A DNA stretch of 36,164 nt, taken from positions 1-36,164 of the forward strand of contig JAVBXK010000078.1 of NCBI GenBank assembly GCA_030824555.1, written 5' to 3'. This document shows, piece by piece, positions 8,801-16,441 of the stretch (position 1 is the first letter of the stretch; every line of letters starts with the position of its first letter). The notes beneath the pieces were generated by a model. The model was not told the origin of the DNA. It searched no databases and saw nothing but the letters and a program-made list of their open reading frames with translations. The DNA is from a bacterium (lineage in GTDB: Bacteria > Pseudomonadota > Gammaproteobacteria > Burkholderiales > Burkholderiaceae_C). The translations under genes were made by a program, and so were the position numbers.

Positions 8801-9807
8801 TCCTGGATGCTCGCGAACTCGACAATCTTTTTGTACTTGGCGGTTTCGTCTGCCAGGAACTTGGGCATATCGACATTCAGCGGCGCGATGGCCGAACCCG
8901 AATCTTCCAGCTTCTTGCGCAGCTCGGGCGATTGCAGCGATTCGGCCAGCGCTTTTTTCAACTTGGCCACCACGGGCTCGGGCAGCTTGGCCGGGCCCAT
9001 CAACGCGAACCAGCTGGCGATGTCGATGTTTTTCAGGGCCGGGTGTTCTGACAGGGCGGGCACGTCGGGCGTGGCGGCGGCGCGTTTGCGCTCGGTGGTG
9101 CCCAAGGCTACTACTTTGCCCGCCTTGATCTGGGGCAAGCCGCTGGAGAGCACGTACACCGCGAACTCAAGGTTGTTGCCCAGCAAGTCGTTGGTCAGGG
9201 GGGCCACGCCGCGGTAGGGGATGTGCGTCATGAACAGGCCGCCCTGGTCCTTGACCATTTCACCGGCCAGGTGCAGCGCCGTGCCCACGCCCGAGCTGCC
9301 GTAGCTGTACTTGCCGGGGTTGGCTTTGGTCAGTTTCATGAACTCGGCCAGGTTTTTCACGCCTGTTTTGGGCGATGCCACCAGCACCATGGGCTGAGAG
9401 GCAATCAGGCCCAGCGGCGTGAAATCTTTGGCCTCGTACTTGACGGTGGCGGGCGACACCAGGCGCTTGATGGCGATCTCGTTGTTGGCCCCCACCAGCA
9501 GGGTGTAGCCATCGGGTGCGGCGTTGGCCACTTTCTGTGCGCCGATGGCACCGCCTGCACCACCGACGTTTTCAATCACGACGGCCACGCCCAGTTTTTT
9601 GGCCAGTTCAGCCCCCAGCACGCGCCCGGTCAGGTCGGTGCTGCCGCCGGGTGGGTAGCCCACGACCAGGGTGATGGGTTTGCTGGGGTAGGCATCGGCC
9701 TGGGCGAAGGCGGGCATGGCGGCCAGCCCGGCAATGCCTGTGAGCAGGCTGAGCAGCCCGAAGCGGCGGAGAGAACTGACGGAACGCGGTGTGCAAGGTG
9801 GGCGCAT
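8797..9807 (-). CDS. Bug/TctC-family periplasmic substrate-binding protein
   Basis: Tripartite tricarboxylate transporter receptors (Bug proteins) bind small carboxylates in the periplasm and are greatly expanded in Burkholderiales. After a signal peptide (hydrophobic core LLSLLTGIAGLAAMPAFAQA) comes the typical start YPSKPITLVVGYPPGGSTD, then VENVGGAGG-type sequence (VIENVGGAGGAIGA), APDGYTLLVG, GKYSYGSSGVGTALHLAGE and HIPYRGVAP. The 336-residue length is normal. I chose the ATG at 9807 because the sequence upstream of it lacks protein character. No TctA/TctB membrane genes are nearby, as is common for orphan Bug proteins. It overlaps the following hydrolase gene by four bases, suggesting import or sensing of that enzyme's substrate or product. 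Confidence 0.92.
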   Translation of the reverse strand: MRPPCTPRSVSSLRRFGLLSLLTGIAGLAAMPAFAQADAYPSKPITLVVGYPPGGSTDLTGRVLGAELAKKLGVAVVIENVGGAGGAIGAQKVANAAPDGYTLLVGANNEIAIKRLVSPATVKYEAKDFTPLGLIASQPMVLVASPKTGVKNLAEFMKLTKANPGKYSYGSSGVGTALHLAGEMVKDQGGLFMTHIPYRGVAPLTNDLLGNNLEFAVYVLSSGLPQIKAGKVVALGTTERKRAAATPDVPALSEHPALKNIDIASWFALMGPAKLPEPVVAKLKKALAESLQSPELRKKLEDSGSAIAPLNVDMPKFLADETAKYKKIVEFASIQE

Positions 9808-9898
9808 GGAGGTCTTTCGTGGTGTGGGGCCATTGTGGTCGTGCAGCGCAGACGATTTGTGCCATTTCAGCACGGACTTGTGCTTTTTGGGTTGCAGT

Positions 9899-10810
9899 TC
9901 ACCTGCCAGGTTGGGTGGCTTGCCAGATGGCCTCGGCCAGTGGACTCAAGGGGCGTTTGGCGCGGTACAGGCGCACTTCAAAGTCAACCGACAGGGCATC
10001 GCTGCCCAGCACGCACAGTTGACCCGCGCGGCAGGCAGCACCGGCCAGTGACCACGGCAACCAGGCCACACCCAAGCCCTGCAGGGTGTATTCCAGCAGG
10101 GCATCGGCCGAGTCGCAATCCACCACGCGCCGCAAAGGTGGTGCCTGAGGGTGGTTGGCCAGGTGGTCACCCAGTAACCGCCCCAGGGCCAGGTTGCTCG
10201 CGTAGGCCAGCCAGGGCAGTGGGGCACCGGGTTGGGCGGGGTGCCAGTGGTGGGTGGGTTCGCCCAGTGCGTCGCAGCGTGTCAGCGGGACCAGCCTGTC
10301 CTGGGCCAGCGTGCGGTGGCTGTACTGGCGGCCATTCAAACGCACGGCCAGCAGCGGGTGGTGGTAGGTCAGCATGAAGTCGGCCTCGGCCTGCTCCAGC
10401 ATCAATTGGGTTTCGCTCAGCGAGCGGGTGCGCACCACGATTTCGCCTTGCGCCGATGTCAGCAGGGGCTGCAGTTGGCGCAGCCAGTCGGCGACCAGGG
10501 TGCGTGCCAGGGTACGGCCTGTGGCGAGGGTGACGGTGCACTGCTGGCGGCCCGCTGCGCCTTGCAGGGCGTCACGGGCATGGGCCAGTGTTCGGGTCGT
10601 CTGTTGCGCGTGTTCCAGCAGGCTGTGGCCTGCGGCGGTGAGTTGCACCGGGCTGCTGCCACGCTCCAGCAAGGGGGTGCCTGCCCAGTCTTCCAGCGCT
10701 TTGATGCGGCGGCCGAAGGCGGGGTGGGTGACGTGCCGCAGCTCGGCCGCACGGCTGAAGCTGCGGGTGTCGGCCAGGGCCACAAAGTCTTCCAGCCACT
10801 TCAGTTGCAT
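9899..10810 (-). CDS. LysR-family transcriptional regulator (HypT/YjiE-like subgroup)
   Basis: A 303-residue regulator with an N-terminal winged HTH (MQLKWLEDFVALADTRSFSR, AAELRHVTHPAFGRRIKALE) and the LTAAGHSLLEHA end of the linker helix, followed by a substrate-binding-like effector domain. The opening KWLEDFVALA...FSRAAELRHVT.PAF.RRI is most like the HypT/YjiE subgroup; this is from memory of family patterns. Its ATG is at 10810. It lies 91 bases upstream of the Bug gene on the same strand, so it may regulate, and partly be co-transcribed with, the Bug-hydrolase pair rather than being divergent as is usual for LysR regulators. A repeat element occupies its 5' region. Confidence 0.92.
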   Translation of the reverse strand: MQLKWLEDFVALADTRSFSRAAELRHVTHPAFGRRIKALEDWAGTPLLERGSSPVQLTAAGHSLLEHAQQTTRTLAHARDALQGAAGRQQCTVTLATGRTLARTLVADWLRQLQPLLTSAQGEIVVRTRSLSETQLMLEQAEADFMLTYHHPLLAVRLNGRQYSHRTLAQDRLVPLTRCDALGEPTHHWHPAQPGAPLPWLAYASNLALGRLLGDHLANHPQAPPLRRVVDCDSADALLEYTLQGLGVAWLPWSLAGAACRAGQLCVLGSDALSVDFEVRLYRAKRPLSPLAEAIWQATQPGR

Positions 10811-10839
10811 GGTGGGTGCAGGGGCAAGGGGTGGCTAGA

Positions 10840-10895
10840 TTGAAAGCTTTTTTGGCCGCTACCGCTTGTATGGTGTGATTTATTTGCTATGCCAT
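10840..10895 (-). repeat. TAGC-N18-AAGCG element between pyrF and lysR
   Basis: On the minus strand TAGC (10889-10886) and AAGCG (10867-10863) are 18 bases apart, followed by GTAGCGGCC and an A-run instead of the usual T-run. The TAG of TAGC is the stop codon of pyrF. The element fills most of the 76-base gap before the lysR start. Confidence 0.75.
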
Positions 10896-11711
10896 TGAGG
10901 CGTTGAGCACGTCGCGTGTTTTGAGCGCTTCGCGCCTTGCTGCATCGGCAAAGTCGGCGCCGTTGCTCGCGTACAGGATGGCGCGGGACGAGTTGACGGA
11001 AATCAGCCCTTGTGCGGTCAGTCCCGCCTGCACGGTGGCGTGGGCATCGCCACCTTGTGCGCCCACGCCGGGAATCAGCAACGGCAGGGTGGGGGCGATG
11101 TCGCGCACACGCGCAATTTCAGCCGGGTAGGTGGCACCCACCACCAGGCCGAGTTGGCCGTTCACGTTCCAGGGGCCTTGGGCCAGGCGGGCAATGTGCT
11201 CGTACAGCAGGGGTTGGCCGTCCACGCTGGCCAGGCGCTGGCTTTGCAGGTCGTCGCCACCGGGGTTGGACGTGCGACACAGCAGGTAGGCACCCTTGCC
11301 CTCGTACTTCAGGTAGGGCAGCACCGAGTCAAAGCCCATGAAGGGCGACAGCGTGACGCAGTCGGCCTGGTAGCGCTCGAAAGCCTCTTTGGCGTACTGT
11401 TCGGCGGTAGAGCCAATGTCGCCGCGCTTGGCATCCAGAATGACCGGCACGTTGGGGGCCACGCGGCGCATGTGGACCATCAGCTTTTCAAGCTGGTCTT
11501 CGGCGCGGTGGGCAGCGAAGTAGGCAATTTGTGGCTTGAACGACTGTGCGATGTCGGCGGTGGCATCGACGATGGCAGCGCAGAAGTCAAAAATTTTGCT
11601 GGCATCGCCCTGCCAGGCACCGGGGAAACGGCTGGGCTCGGGGTCCAGGCCCACGCAGAGCAGGCTGTTGTGTTGCGCTGTGGCCGCGCGGAGCATGTCG
11701 GTGAAGGTCAT
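10887..11711 (-). CDS. pyrF: Orotidine 5'-phosphate decarboxylase (type 2)
   Basis: PyrF catalyses the last step of UMP synthesis, decarboxylating OMP. The 274-residue length is that of the longer type 2 (archaeal/actinobacterial/beta-proteobacterial) form. LCVGLDPE is at the N-terminus and the catalytic core [12 protein letters not shown] has Asp93, Lys95 and Asp98. [11 protein letters not shown] forms the phosphate-binding loop near the C-terminus. The ATG is at 11711. Its TAG stop falls inside a repeat element. It lies downstream of udg on the same strand, separated by about 250 bp that hold a long inverted repeat. Confidence 0.95.
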   Translation of the reverse strand: MTFTDMLRAATAQHNSLLCVGLDPEPSRFPGAWQGDASKIFDFCAAIVDATADIAQSFKPQIAYFAAHRAEDQLEKLMVHMRRVAPNVPVILDAKRGDIGSTAEQYAKEAFERYQADCVTLSPFMGFDSVLPYLKYEGKGAYLLCRTSNPGGDDLQSQRLASVDGQPLLYEHIARLAQGPWNVNGQLGLVVGATYPAEIARVRDIAPTLPLLIPGVGAQGGDAHATVQAGLTAQGLISVNSSRAILYASNGADFADAARREALKTRDVLNASMA

Positions 11712-11767
11712 GCAGCATTGTAGAAAGCCAGGCTCACGGGTCTACCCTTCACGCTGCGCACGGCGGG

Positions 11768-11938
11768 GCTGAGAGGCTGAGAGTTTTTCGCCCATGCCCG
11801 CTCACCACCCCAAAACGCACCCGCTCGGCGTTGCAAATGCGCGCCATAGCCCGAGCTTTTGGCTTGCTTTGCGCCTTGATCTGGCCTGTTTTGGTGCGCT
11901 GCTCGGGCACGCCCAAAAAACTCTCAGCCTCTGAGCGC
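11768..11938. repeat. About 170-bp imperfect inverted repeat between udg and pyrF
   Basis: Left arm from 11768 (core AGAGGCTGAGAGTTTTT, followed by a GCCC-rich segment ending TGCCCG) is matched by the reverse complement of the right arm ending near 11938, where AAAAACTCTCAGCCTCT is its mirror. The 17-base core is exact. Pairing continues inwards with mismatches: CCAAAAC near 11810 against GTTTTGG near 11890, and GCAAA near 11838 against TTTGC near 11870. The whole stretch could fold into one long hairpin in the transcript from udg towards pyrF. It may be a MITE-like element or a dispersed repeat; no clear target-site duplication was found. Confidence 0.65.
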
Positions 11939-11960
11939 CTTCGGAGCGGCCGGGCGACGC

Positions 11961-12881
11961 TCATGCAGTGGGGGTGTACCCCTCCAGCGGGTTGTACCCC
12001 AGGTGGGCCATGGCCAGGCACAGGTCAGCCCACACCTTGCCCTTTTCGGCAGGGCTGCGCAGCAGGTAGGCGGGGTGGTAGCTGACCACCACTGGCCGCC
12101 CGTTCATGTGGTACACCTGCCCGCGCAGTTTGCCCAGGGGCAGCTTTTCGATGTCGGGCACCACGTTGGCCAGCACGGTTTGGGCGGCGAAGCGGCCCAG
12201 GGCCAGGATAAGGTCGGGCTGCACCAGCTCGATCTGGCGCTGCAGGAAGGGCGCGCACTGCGCCACCTCGGCGGGTTCGGGGTTGCGGTTGTGCGGTGGG
12301 CGGCACTTGATGACGTTGGCGATGTACACGTCTGCCTCGCGGGTCAGGCCCATGGCGGCCAGCATGGCGTCCAGCAACTGCCCGGCAGGGCCCACAAAGG
12401 GCAGGCCTTGCTTGTCTTCCTGCTCGCCCGGGGCTTCGCCCACGATCAGCCAGCGTGCCCGCGGGTTGCCCATGCCGGGAACAGCCTGTTTGCGGCCCTG
12501 GCACAGGCCGCAGGCGGTGCACTGCTGAATGGCTTCGGTCAGCGCTGGCCAGTCCAGCGCGGCCAGCGTGGATGTGGCATGGGCTGTTGATGGCGCATTT
12601 TCTGAATCAAAAACGGCTTTACCGCTTTTGTTGATTGAATGGTTTGCTACCGATCTTGGAGGCGGTGACGGCGCTGCTGGGGCCACACGGGGAGGTGTCA
12701 GGCTGGCGGCCGGTTGCGCGAGGGCCGCAACGGTGGCCGTGTGGCTGACTTCGGTGCCCGTGTCGGTGCCTTTGCCGGTTTCGGTCGCGTTCTCTGGCCA
12801 CCAGTAGGTCACACCCATGGCTGCGAGCATCTCGCGCTGGCGTGTGTCCAGGTTCAGGCTGTGGTCTGCGGGTGTCGTCAT
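11961..12881 (-). CDS. udg: Uracil-DNA glycosylase, family 4 (Fe-S)
   Basis: Family 4 UDGs remove uracil from DNA and carry a 4Fe-4S cluster. The four cluster cysteines are visible as Cys121, Cys124, Cys193 and Cys209. Motif 1 is GEAPGEQED (148-156), followed by QGLPFVGPAGQLLD; motif 2 is YHPAYLLR (268-275). The first ~105 residues form a variable, Pro/Ala/Thr-rich linker before the catalytic domain. That linker contains a peptide encoded by a repeat element (residues 78-95). ATG 12881 overlaps the stop of rimI as ATGA, making tsaB-rimI-udg a coupled operon. Confidence 0.94.
   Translation of the reverse strand: MTTPADHSLNLDTRQREMLAAMGVTYWWPENATETGKGTDTGTEVSHTATVAALAQPAASLTPPRVAPAAPSPPPRSVANHSINKSGKAVFDSENAPSTAHATSTLAALDWPALTEAIQQCTACGLCQGRKQAVPGMGNPRARWLIVGEAPGEQEDKQGLPFVGPAGQLLDAMLAAMGLTREADVYIANVIKCRPPHNRNPEPAEVAQCAPFLQRQIELVQPDLILALGRFAAQTVLANVVPDIEKLPLGKLRGQVYHMNGRPVVVSYHPAYLLRSPAEKGKVWADLCLAMAHLGYNPLEGYTPTA
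12600..12657 (-). repeat. TAGC-N18-AAGCG element, copy in udg
   Basis: On the minus strand TAGC (12649-12646) and AAGCG (12627-12623) are 18 bases apart, followed by GTAAAGCC and TTTTT. It is read in frame in udg as VANHSINKSGKAVFDSEN (residues 78-95), in the same frame as the uvrA and cnoX copies. It lies in the variable linker of Udg. Confidence 0.75.
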
Positions 12882-13444
12882 GGTGTTTCTGCCCCTGCCG
12901 CCGACCTTGCCGTTGCACCGGCTGCGCGCAGGTTCAGGCTCATCACGATGGCGTCCTCGCGCTGCCCCTGGTCTGCCGGGTAGTACTGTTTGCGCACGCC
13001 CACGGGCAGGAACCCCATCTGTTCGTACAACGCCTTGGCAGGCGTGTTGCTAGTGCGAACCTCCAGCCAGAGCCAATGGGCACCGTCGGCCAGGGTGGCT
13101 GCCGTCATGGCTTGCATCATGGCCCGCGCCCAGCCTTGGCGCCGGTGTTCGGGTGCCACGGTGATGTTGAGCACGTGGGCCTCGTCCACGCCGTTCATGG
13201 TCACCCAGTAGCCAAGCAGCATGCGGCCACTGGCCGTGAGCTGTGGCGGGTGGTCGCCGGGCAGCAGCGGTGTGGTCAGCAAGCAGGCCGGGTACCCGGT
13301 GGCCAGTGAATCACTGAAATTGCCCAGTGACCACGGGTGAGGGTTGGCGCGTTGCTCGGTGGCCGCCACCAGTGCCAGGTCGGCGGCGGTCATGGGCTCG
13401 AAGAACAGTGCCCGCTCGGTGCTCGGGGTCGGTGCGGTGGTCAT
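12878..13444 (-). CDS. rimI: Ribosomal protein bS18-alanine N-acetyltransferase
   Basis: RimI is a GNAT acetyltransferase that acetylates the N-terminus of ribosomal protein S18. The sequence shows the GNAT pattern: LNITVAPEHRRQGWARAMMQ (acetyl-CoA loop R/QxxGxA), LEVRTSNTPAKALYEQMGF and VGVRKQYYP. At 188 residues it is longer than the usual ~150, with extra N- and C-terminal tails. Position between tsaB and udg with 4-base overlaps at both ends is the common arrangement and supports the assignment over a generic GNAT. Confidence 0.92.
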   Translation of the reverse strand: MTTAPTPSTERALFFEPMTAADLALVAATEQRANPHPWSLGNFSDSLATGYPACLLTTPLLPGDHPPQLTASGRMLLGYWVTMNGVDEAHVLNITVAPEHRRQGWARAMMQAMTAATLADGAHWLWLEVRTSNTPAKALYEQMGFLPVGVRKQYYPADQGQREDAIVMSLNLRAAGATARSAAGAETP

Positions 13445-14313
13445 GCGTGGGTGTGTGCGGATTGACCAGCCGCAGCCGCTTGGCTGGCCGCACGTTCCAG
13501 CGTGGTTTGGGCCACCTGGTCGCGCACGTAAACGGGTTGGGCGCCGGCGGCGTGGGTTGCCAGCCCTGCTGCCAGCATGGCGGGTGCCAGGCGCAGCAAC
13601 GCGGTGGCGGAAGGCCAGCAGGTGAGCTGCCGGGGGGCGCTTTGGGGTGGTTCGCCTGCATCTGTGCCTGTTTCGTGGGGCTGCAGCACCGGCAACCGGG
13701 GGCCGTAGGCCTCGAATGCATTGCCAGCCAGCCAGCCCGTGTGGGCCGCAGGGGGCAGCAGATCGGCCAGTGCGTCGGGTTTGGTCAACCAGGGGCCTGC
13801 CAGCAGCTGCGCAGCGGGGCTGGTGGCATCGGCAAACACGTAGGTGGCGGCGTACAGCTCGTCCATGCGGGCGTCCAGCAGCGCGGTGATGACGCAGGGG
13901 ACGTCGGCAAACTGACCCGCCGTGTGCAGCGCATGCCGGGCGTCTTCGGCCACGGCCAGCAGCGTGTCGATGCCCAGCACCGGCAGACCGTCTGGGTGCC
14001 GTGGCGAGCGCGTGCCATAGGCCAGCCCTTGCACCACAGCCGTGGCCGTGCGCAGGCCGGTGAACGCGCCGGGGCCGCGTCCGAACACGATGGCATCCAG
14101 ATCGGACAGCGTCAGTCCGGCATGCGCCAGCATCTCCATTACCAAGGGAATGAGCGACGCCGAGGCCTGTGCGCCGCCCTCGCCATCGCGCAGGTGAGCG
14201 CTGTCGGGGGATGCGCGCGACACCACGCCGACCGACAGCCGGTGTGTGCTGGTGTCGATGGCCAGCAGGTTCAAAGGAGAGGCCGTGTTCAGGTTCAATG
14301 CGGTATCGGTCAC
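13441..14313 (-). CDS. tsaB: tRNA threonylcarbamoyladenosine biosynthesis protein TsaB
   Basis: TsaB is the scaffold partner of TsaD and TsaE in making t6A37 in ANN-decoding tRNAs. LLAIDTSTHRLSVGV (ASKHA phosphate-1-like loop) and FGRGPGAFTGLRTATAVVQG are diagnostic. At 290 residues it is longer than E. coli TsaB (231). The only plausible upstream start is a GTG at 14313, giving about 14 residues before the conserved LLAIDTS. A start nearer to this motif, such as a TTG, cannot be excluded. It is the first gene of the tsaB-rimI-udg operon. The 249 bp upstream separate it from divergent dacB and hold AT-rich sequence near 14490-14515, plus a small CCCC-TTCG-GGGG hairpin near 14450. Confidence 0.92.
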   Translation of the reverse strand: MTDTALNLNTASPLNLLAIDTSTHRLSVGVVSRASPDSAHLRDGEGGAQASASLIPLVMEMLAHAGLTLSDLDAIVFGRGPGAFTGLRTATAVVQGLAYGTRSPRHPDGLPVLGIDTLLAVAEDARHALHTAGQFADVPCVITALLDARMDELYAATYVFADATSPAAQLLAGPWLTKPDALADLLPPAAHTGWLAGNAFEAYGPRLPVLQPHETGTDAGEPPQSAPRQLTCWPSATALLRLAPAMLAAGLATHAAGAQPVYVRDQVAQTTLERAASQAAAAGQSAHTHA

Positions 14314-14562
14314 AGGGTGTGGGGCGTTTGTCCGGTCAAATCAAAGGCAGTTCAGCAGGGCTAACTGGCGCGCAGCACACCCGGTTTGGGGTAGGCTTGC
14401 TGCTCACGCTCATGGGCAAACGCCGGGCTGCGCCCACGTTTTCTCATCCCCTTCGGGGTGCCTGGGGCGCTCTTTGGCAACCTTGTTCAGTTTCAATATG
14501 TATGCTTTTTTGATGGCTTGGATACCTGCCAATCGTAGCGGCCCCGTGGCCGCGTGCCCAGC

Positions 14563-16035
14563 ATGAGGGGCGTTGCAACCGTCTGGTGGATGTGCGCCCT
14601 GTGCGCTGCCGCGCCGGTGGCGGCCCAAACCATGTCAAACATGCCCGAGCCGGTGCGGCTGGCGCTGAAAAAAGCGGGCATTCCCCCCGACGCCGTGGCG
14701 CTGGCTGCCGCACCGCTGCTGCGCGACGCGGCCCCCCGTGTCCGCGTGGGGGCAGACAAGCCGGTCAACCCGGCATCGGTCATGAAGCTGGTCACCACCT
14801 ACGCGGCGCTGGATGTGTTGGGCCCCGCATTCACCTGGCACACCCAGTTCCTGACGGACGGTGTGGTCAGTGATGGCTTGCTGCGCGGCAACCTGTATGT
14901 GCGCGGTGGCGGCGACCCGAAGTTCGTGATGGAGCGCATCGCTGCCGCCCTGCAGGCGGTGCACGACGTCGGCATCAGTGTGGTGCACGGTGACATGGTG
15001 CTCGACCAAAGCGCTTTTCAGCTGCCCCGGACCGACCCTGCCGCCTTCGATGGCGAGCGGCTGCGCCCCTACAACGCGTCGCCCGAGGCTTTGCTGGTCA
15101 ACTTCAAGTCGGTCATTTTGAAGGTGGTGCCCGATGCGGCTGCGGGGCTGGCCCGCATCACGCACGAGCCCCCGCTGGCCGGTGTGGCCGTCGATGCGGC
15201 CGTGCCCCTGACGCCAGGCCCCTGTGGCGACTGGCGGACGGGTTTGCAAGCGCGGTTCGACCAGCCGGGGGCTATCCGCCTGACCGGTAAATACCCGGCT
15301 GCCTGTGGTGCCCGCGAATGGCCTGTGGCCTATGTGGACCCCGATTCCTACGCCGAGCGTGCGCTGGAGGGCATGTGGCGCACCGGCGGCGGCCTGTTGA
15401 CCGGGCGGGTGCGAACGGGTGCGGCATCGGTTGCCGCCCGGCTGGTGCACGATGCCCCGTCGCTGCCGTTGGCGGACATCGTGGCCGACATCAACAAATT
15501 CAGCAACAACGTCATGGCGCAGCAGCTGTTCCTGACTTTGGGGCGGTTGCCTGCCGAGACCACGGCTGGCACGGCTGCAAACACCCTGGCAGGGGTGGCC
15601 ACGTTCGAGCGCTCGCGCGCGTGGGTTGGACGGTGGTGGCAGGCGCGGTTCGGGGCAGCTGTGCCTGGACCGTCTCTGGAAAATGGTTCGGGCTTGTCCA
15701 GAGAAGAACGCATCACCGCCGATGCCCTGCTGGTCTTGCTGCGAGATGCCGCAGCACACCCGGTGGCCGGGCCGGTGCTGATGCAATCGCTGCCCGTGGC
15801 AGGGGTGGACGGCACCGCCACCCGCATGGGCGAGCGTGGCATCATGAAAACCGCTTTGGGCAACGCCCGCATCAAGACCGGGTCGCTGCGCGACGTGGTG
15901 GCCGTTGCCGGGTACGTGCAGACGCTGGGTGGCACGCCCTGGGCGGTGGTGGGGATCGTCAACCACGCCAATGCGTCCCAGGCTCGCCCGGCACTCGATG
16001 CCTTGCTCGAATGGGTGGCCAGCCAGCCGCGCTGA
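14563..16035 (+). CDS. dacB: D-alanyl-D-alanine carboxypeptidase/endopeptidase (PBP4, family S13)
   Basis: DacB trims or cleaves peptidoglycan cross-links in the periplasm. A short signal peptide (about 1-22, ending APVAAQ) is followed by the three active-site motifs: SVMK with nucleophile Ser72 and Lys75, SNN at Ser314, and KTG at 438-440. The 490-residue length and the large insertion between the first two motifs are typical of S13 enzymes. ATG 14563 is chosen; a GTG nine bases upstream is less likely. A SemiSWEET gene follows after 26 bases on the same strand and is probably co-transcribed. Confidence 0.95.
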   Translation: MRGVATVWWMCALCAAAPVAAQTMSNMPEPVRLALKKAGIPPDAVALAAAPLLRDAAPRVRVGADKPVNPASVMKLVTTYAALDVLGPAFTWHTQFLTDGVVSDGLLRGNLYVRGGGDPKFVMERIAAALQAVHDVGISVVHGDMVLDQSAFQLPRTDPAAFDGERLRPYNASPEALLVNFKSVILKVVPDAAAGLARITHEPPLAGVAVDAAVPLTPGPCGDWRTGLQARFDQPGAIRLTGKYPAACGAREWPVAYVDPDSYAERALEGMWRTGGGLLTGRVRTGAASVAARLVHDAPSLPLADIVADINKFSNNVMAQQLFLTLGRLPAETTAGTAANTLAGVATFERSRAWVGRWWQARFGAAVPGPSLENGSGLSREERITADALLVLLRDAAAHPVAGPVLMQSLPVAGVDGTATRMGERGIMKTALGNARIKTGSLRDVVAVAGYVQTLGGTPWAVVGIVNHANASQARPALDALLEWVASQPR

Positions 16036-16061
16036 CCACCTCACCGCACACCGCCATACAC

Positions 16062-16316
16062 ATGAATGTCGCAGATCAGATCGGCTTCGCTGCCGCCATC
16101 CTCACCACCGTGAGTTTCGTGCCACAAGCTTGGCACACGTTCAAAACCAAAGACGTGAGCGGCATTTCGCTGGGCATGTACAGCGTGTTCACGGTGGGGG
16201 TGGCGCTGTGGCTGGTGTACGGCCTGTTTTTGCAGGCATGGCCGGTGGTCATTGCGAATGCCGTGACGCTGGCATTGGCCAGCGCCATCCTGACCATGAA
16301 GCTGGTCTACCGCTGA
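16062..16316 (+). CDS. SemiSWEET sugar transporter
   Basis: An 84-residue protein with three hydrophobic helices, the size and layout of bacterial SemiSWEETs, which dimerise to move sugars across the inner membrane. The PQ motif lies in the first helix (SFVPQAWHTFKTKDVSGIS), followed by GMYSVFTVGVALWLVYG and a third helix ending in LTMKLVYR. The ATG at 16062 is the only start that gives the complete first helix. It follows dacB by 26 bases, so an envelope- or cell-wall-sugar role is possible but unproven. Confidence 0.9.
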   Translation: MNVADQIGFAAAILTTVSFVPQAWHTFKTKDVSGISLGMYSVFTVGVALWLVYGLFLQAWPVVIANAVTLALASAILTMKLVYR

Positions 16317-16383
16317 GCACCCTGCCTGCTTGGTGTAAACCCTCTGGCACGGCCCAGCATCGCAGGCATAGCATGATCGGTGA

Positions 16384-16405
16384 AAATAGAACGGTCGTTC
16401 TATTT
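16384..16405. promoter_or_regulatory. Perfect 10-bp inverted repeat, TetR-type operator candidate
   Basis: AAATAGAACG (16384-16393) and CGTTCTATTT (16396-16405) are exact reverse complements separated by GT. The size, AT/GC pattern and central spacing resemble operators of TetR-family repressors. It lies 36 bases before the start codon of the SGNH lipoprotein gene. No TetR gene is in the window, so the regulator would act in trans. Confidence 0.6.
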
Positions 16406-16441
16406 GTGTGCATCTGAATCTGATTGTTTACCGGGGGAACC

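Noticed and set aside
7400-9217. Open frame of about 600 codons on the plus strand opposite the hydrolase and Bug genes
   Set aside because: It spans two well-supported genes on the other strand and its composition is that of an antisense frame.
14480-14530. AT-rich patch before dacB as an eighth TAGC-N18-AAGCG element
   Set aside because: The TAGC and AAGCG anchors with 18-base spacing are absent; it is more likely promoter DNA.
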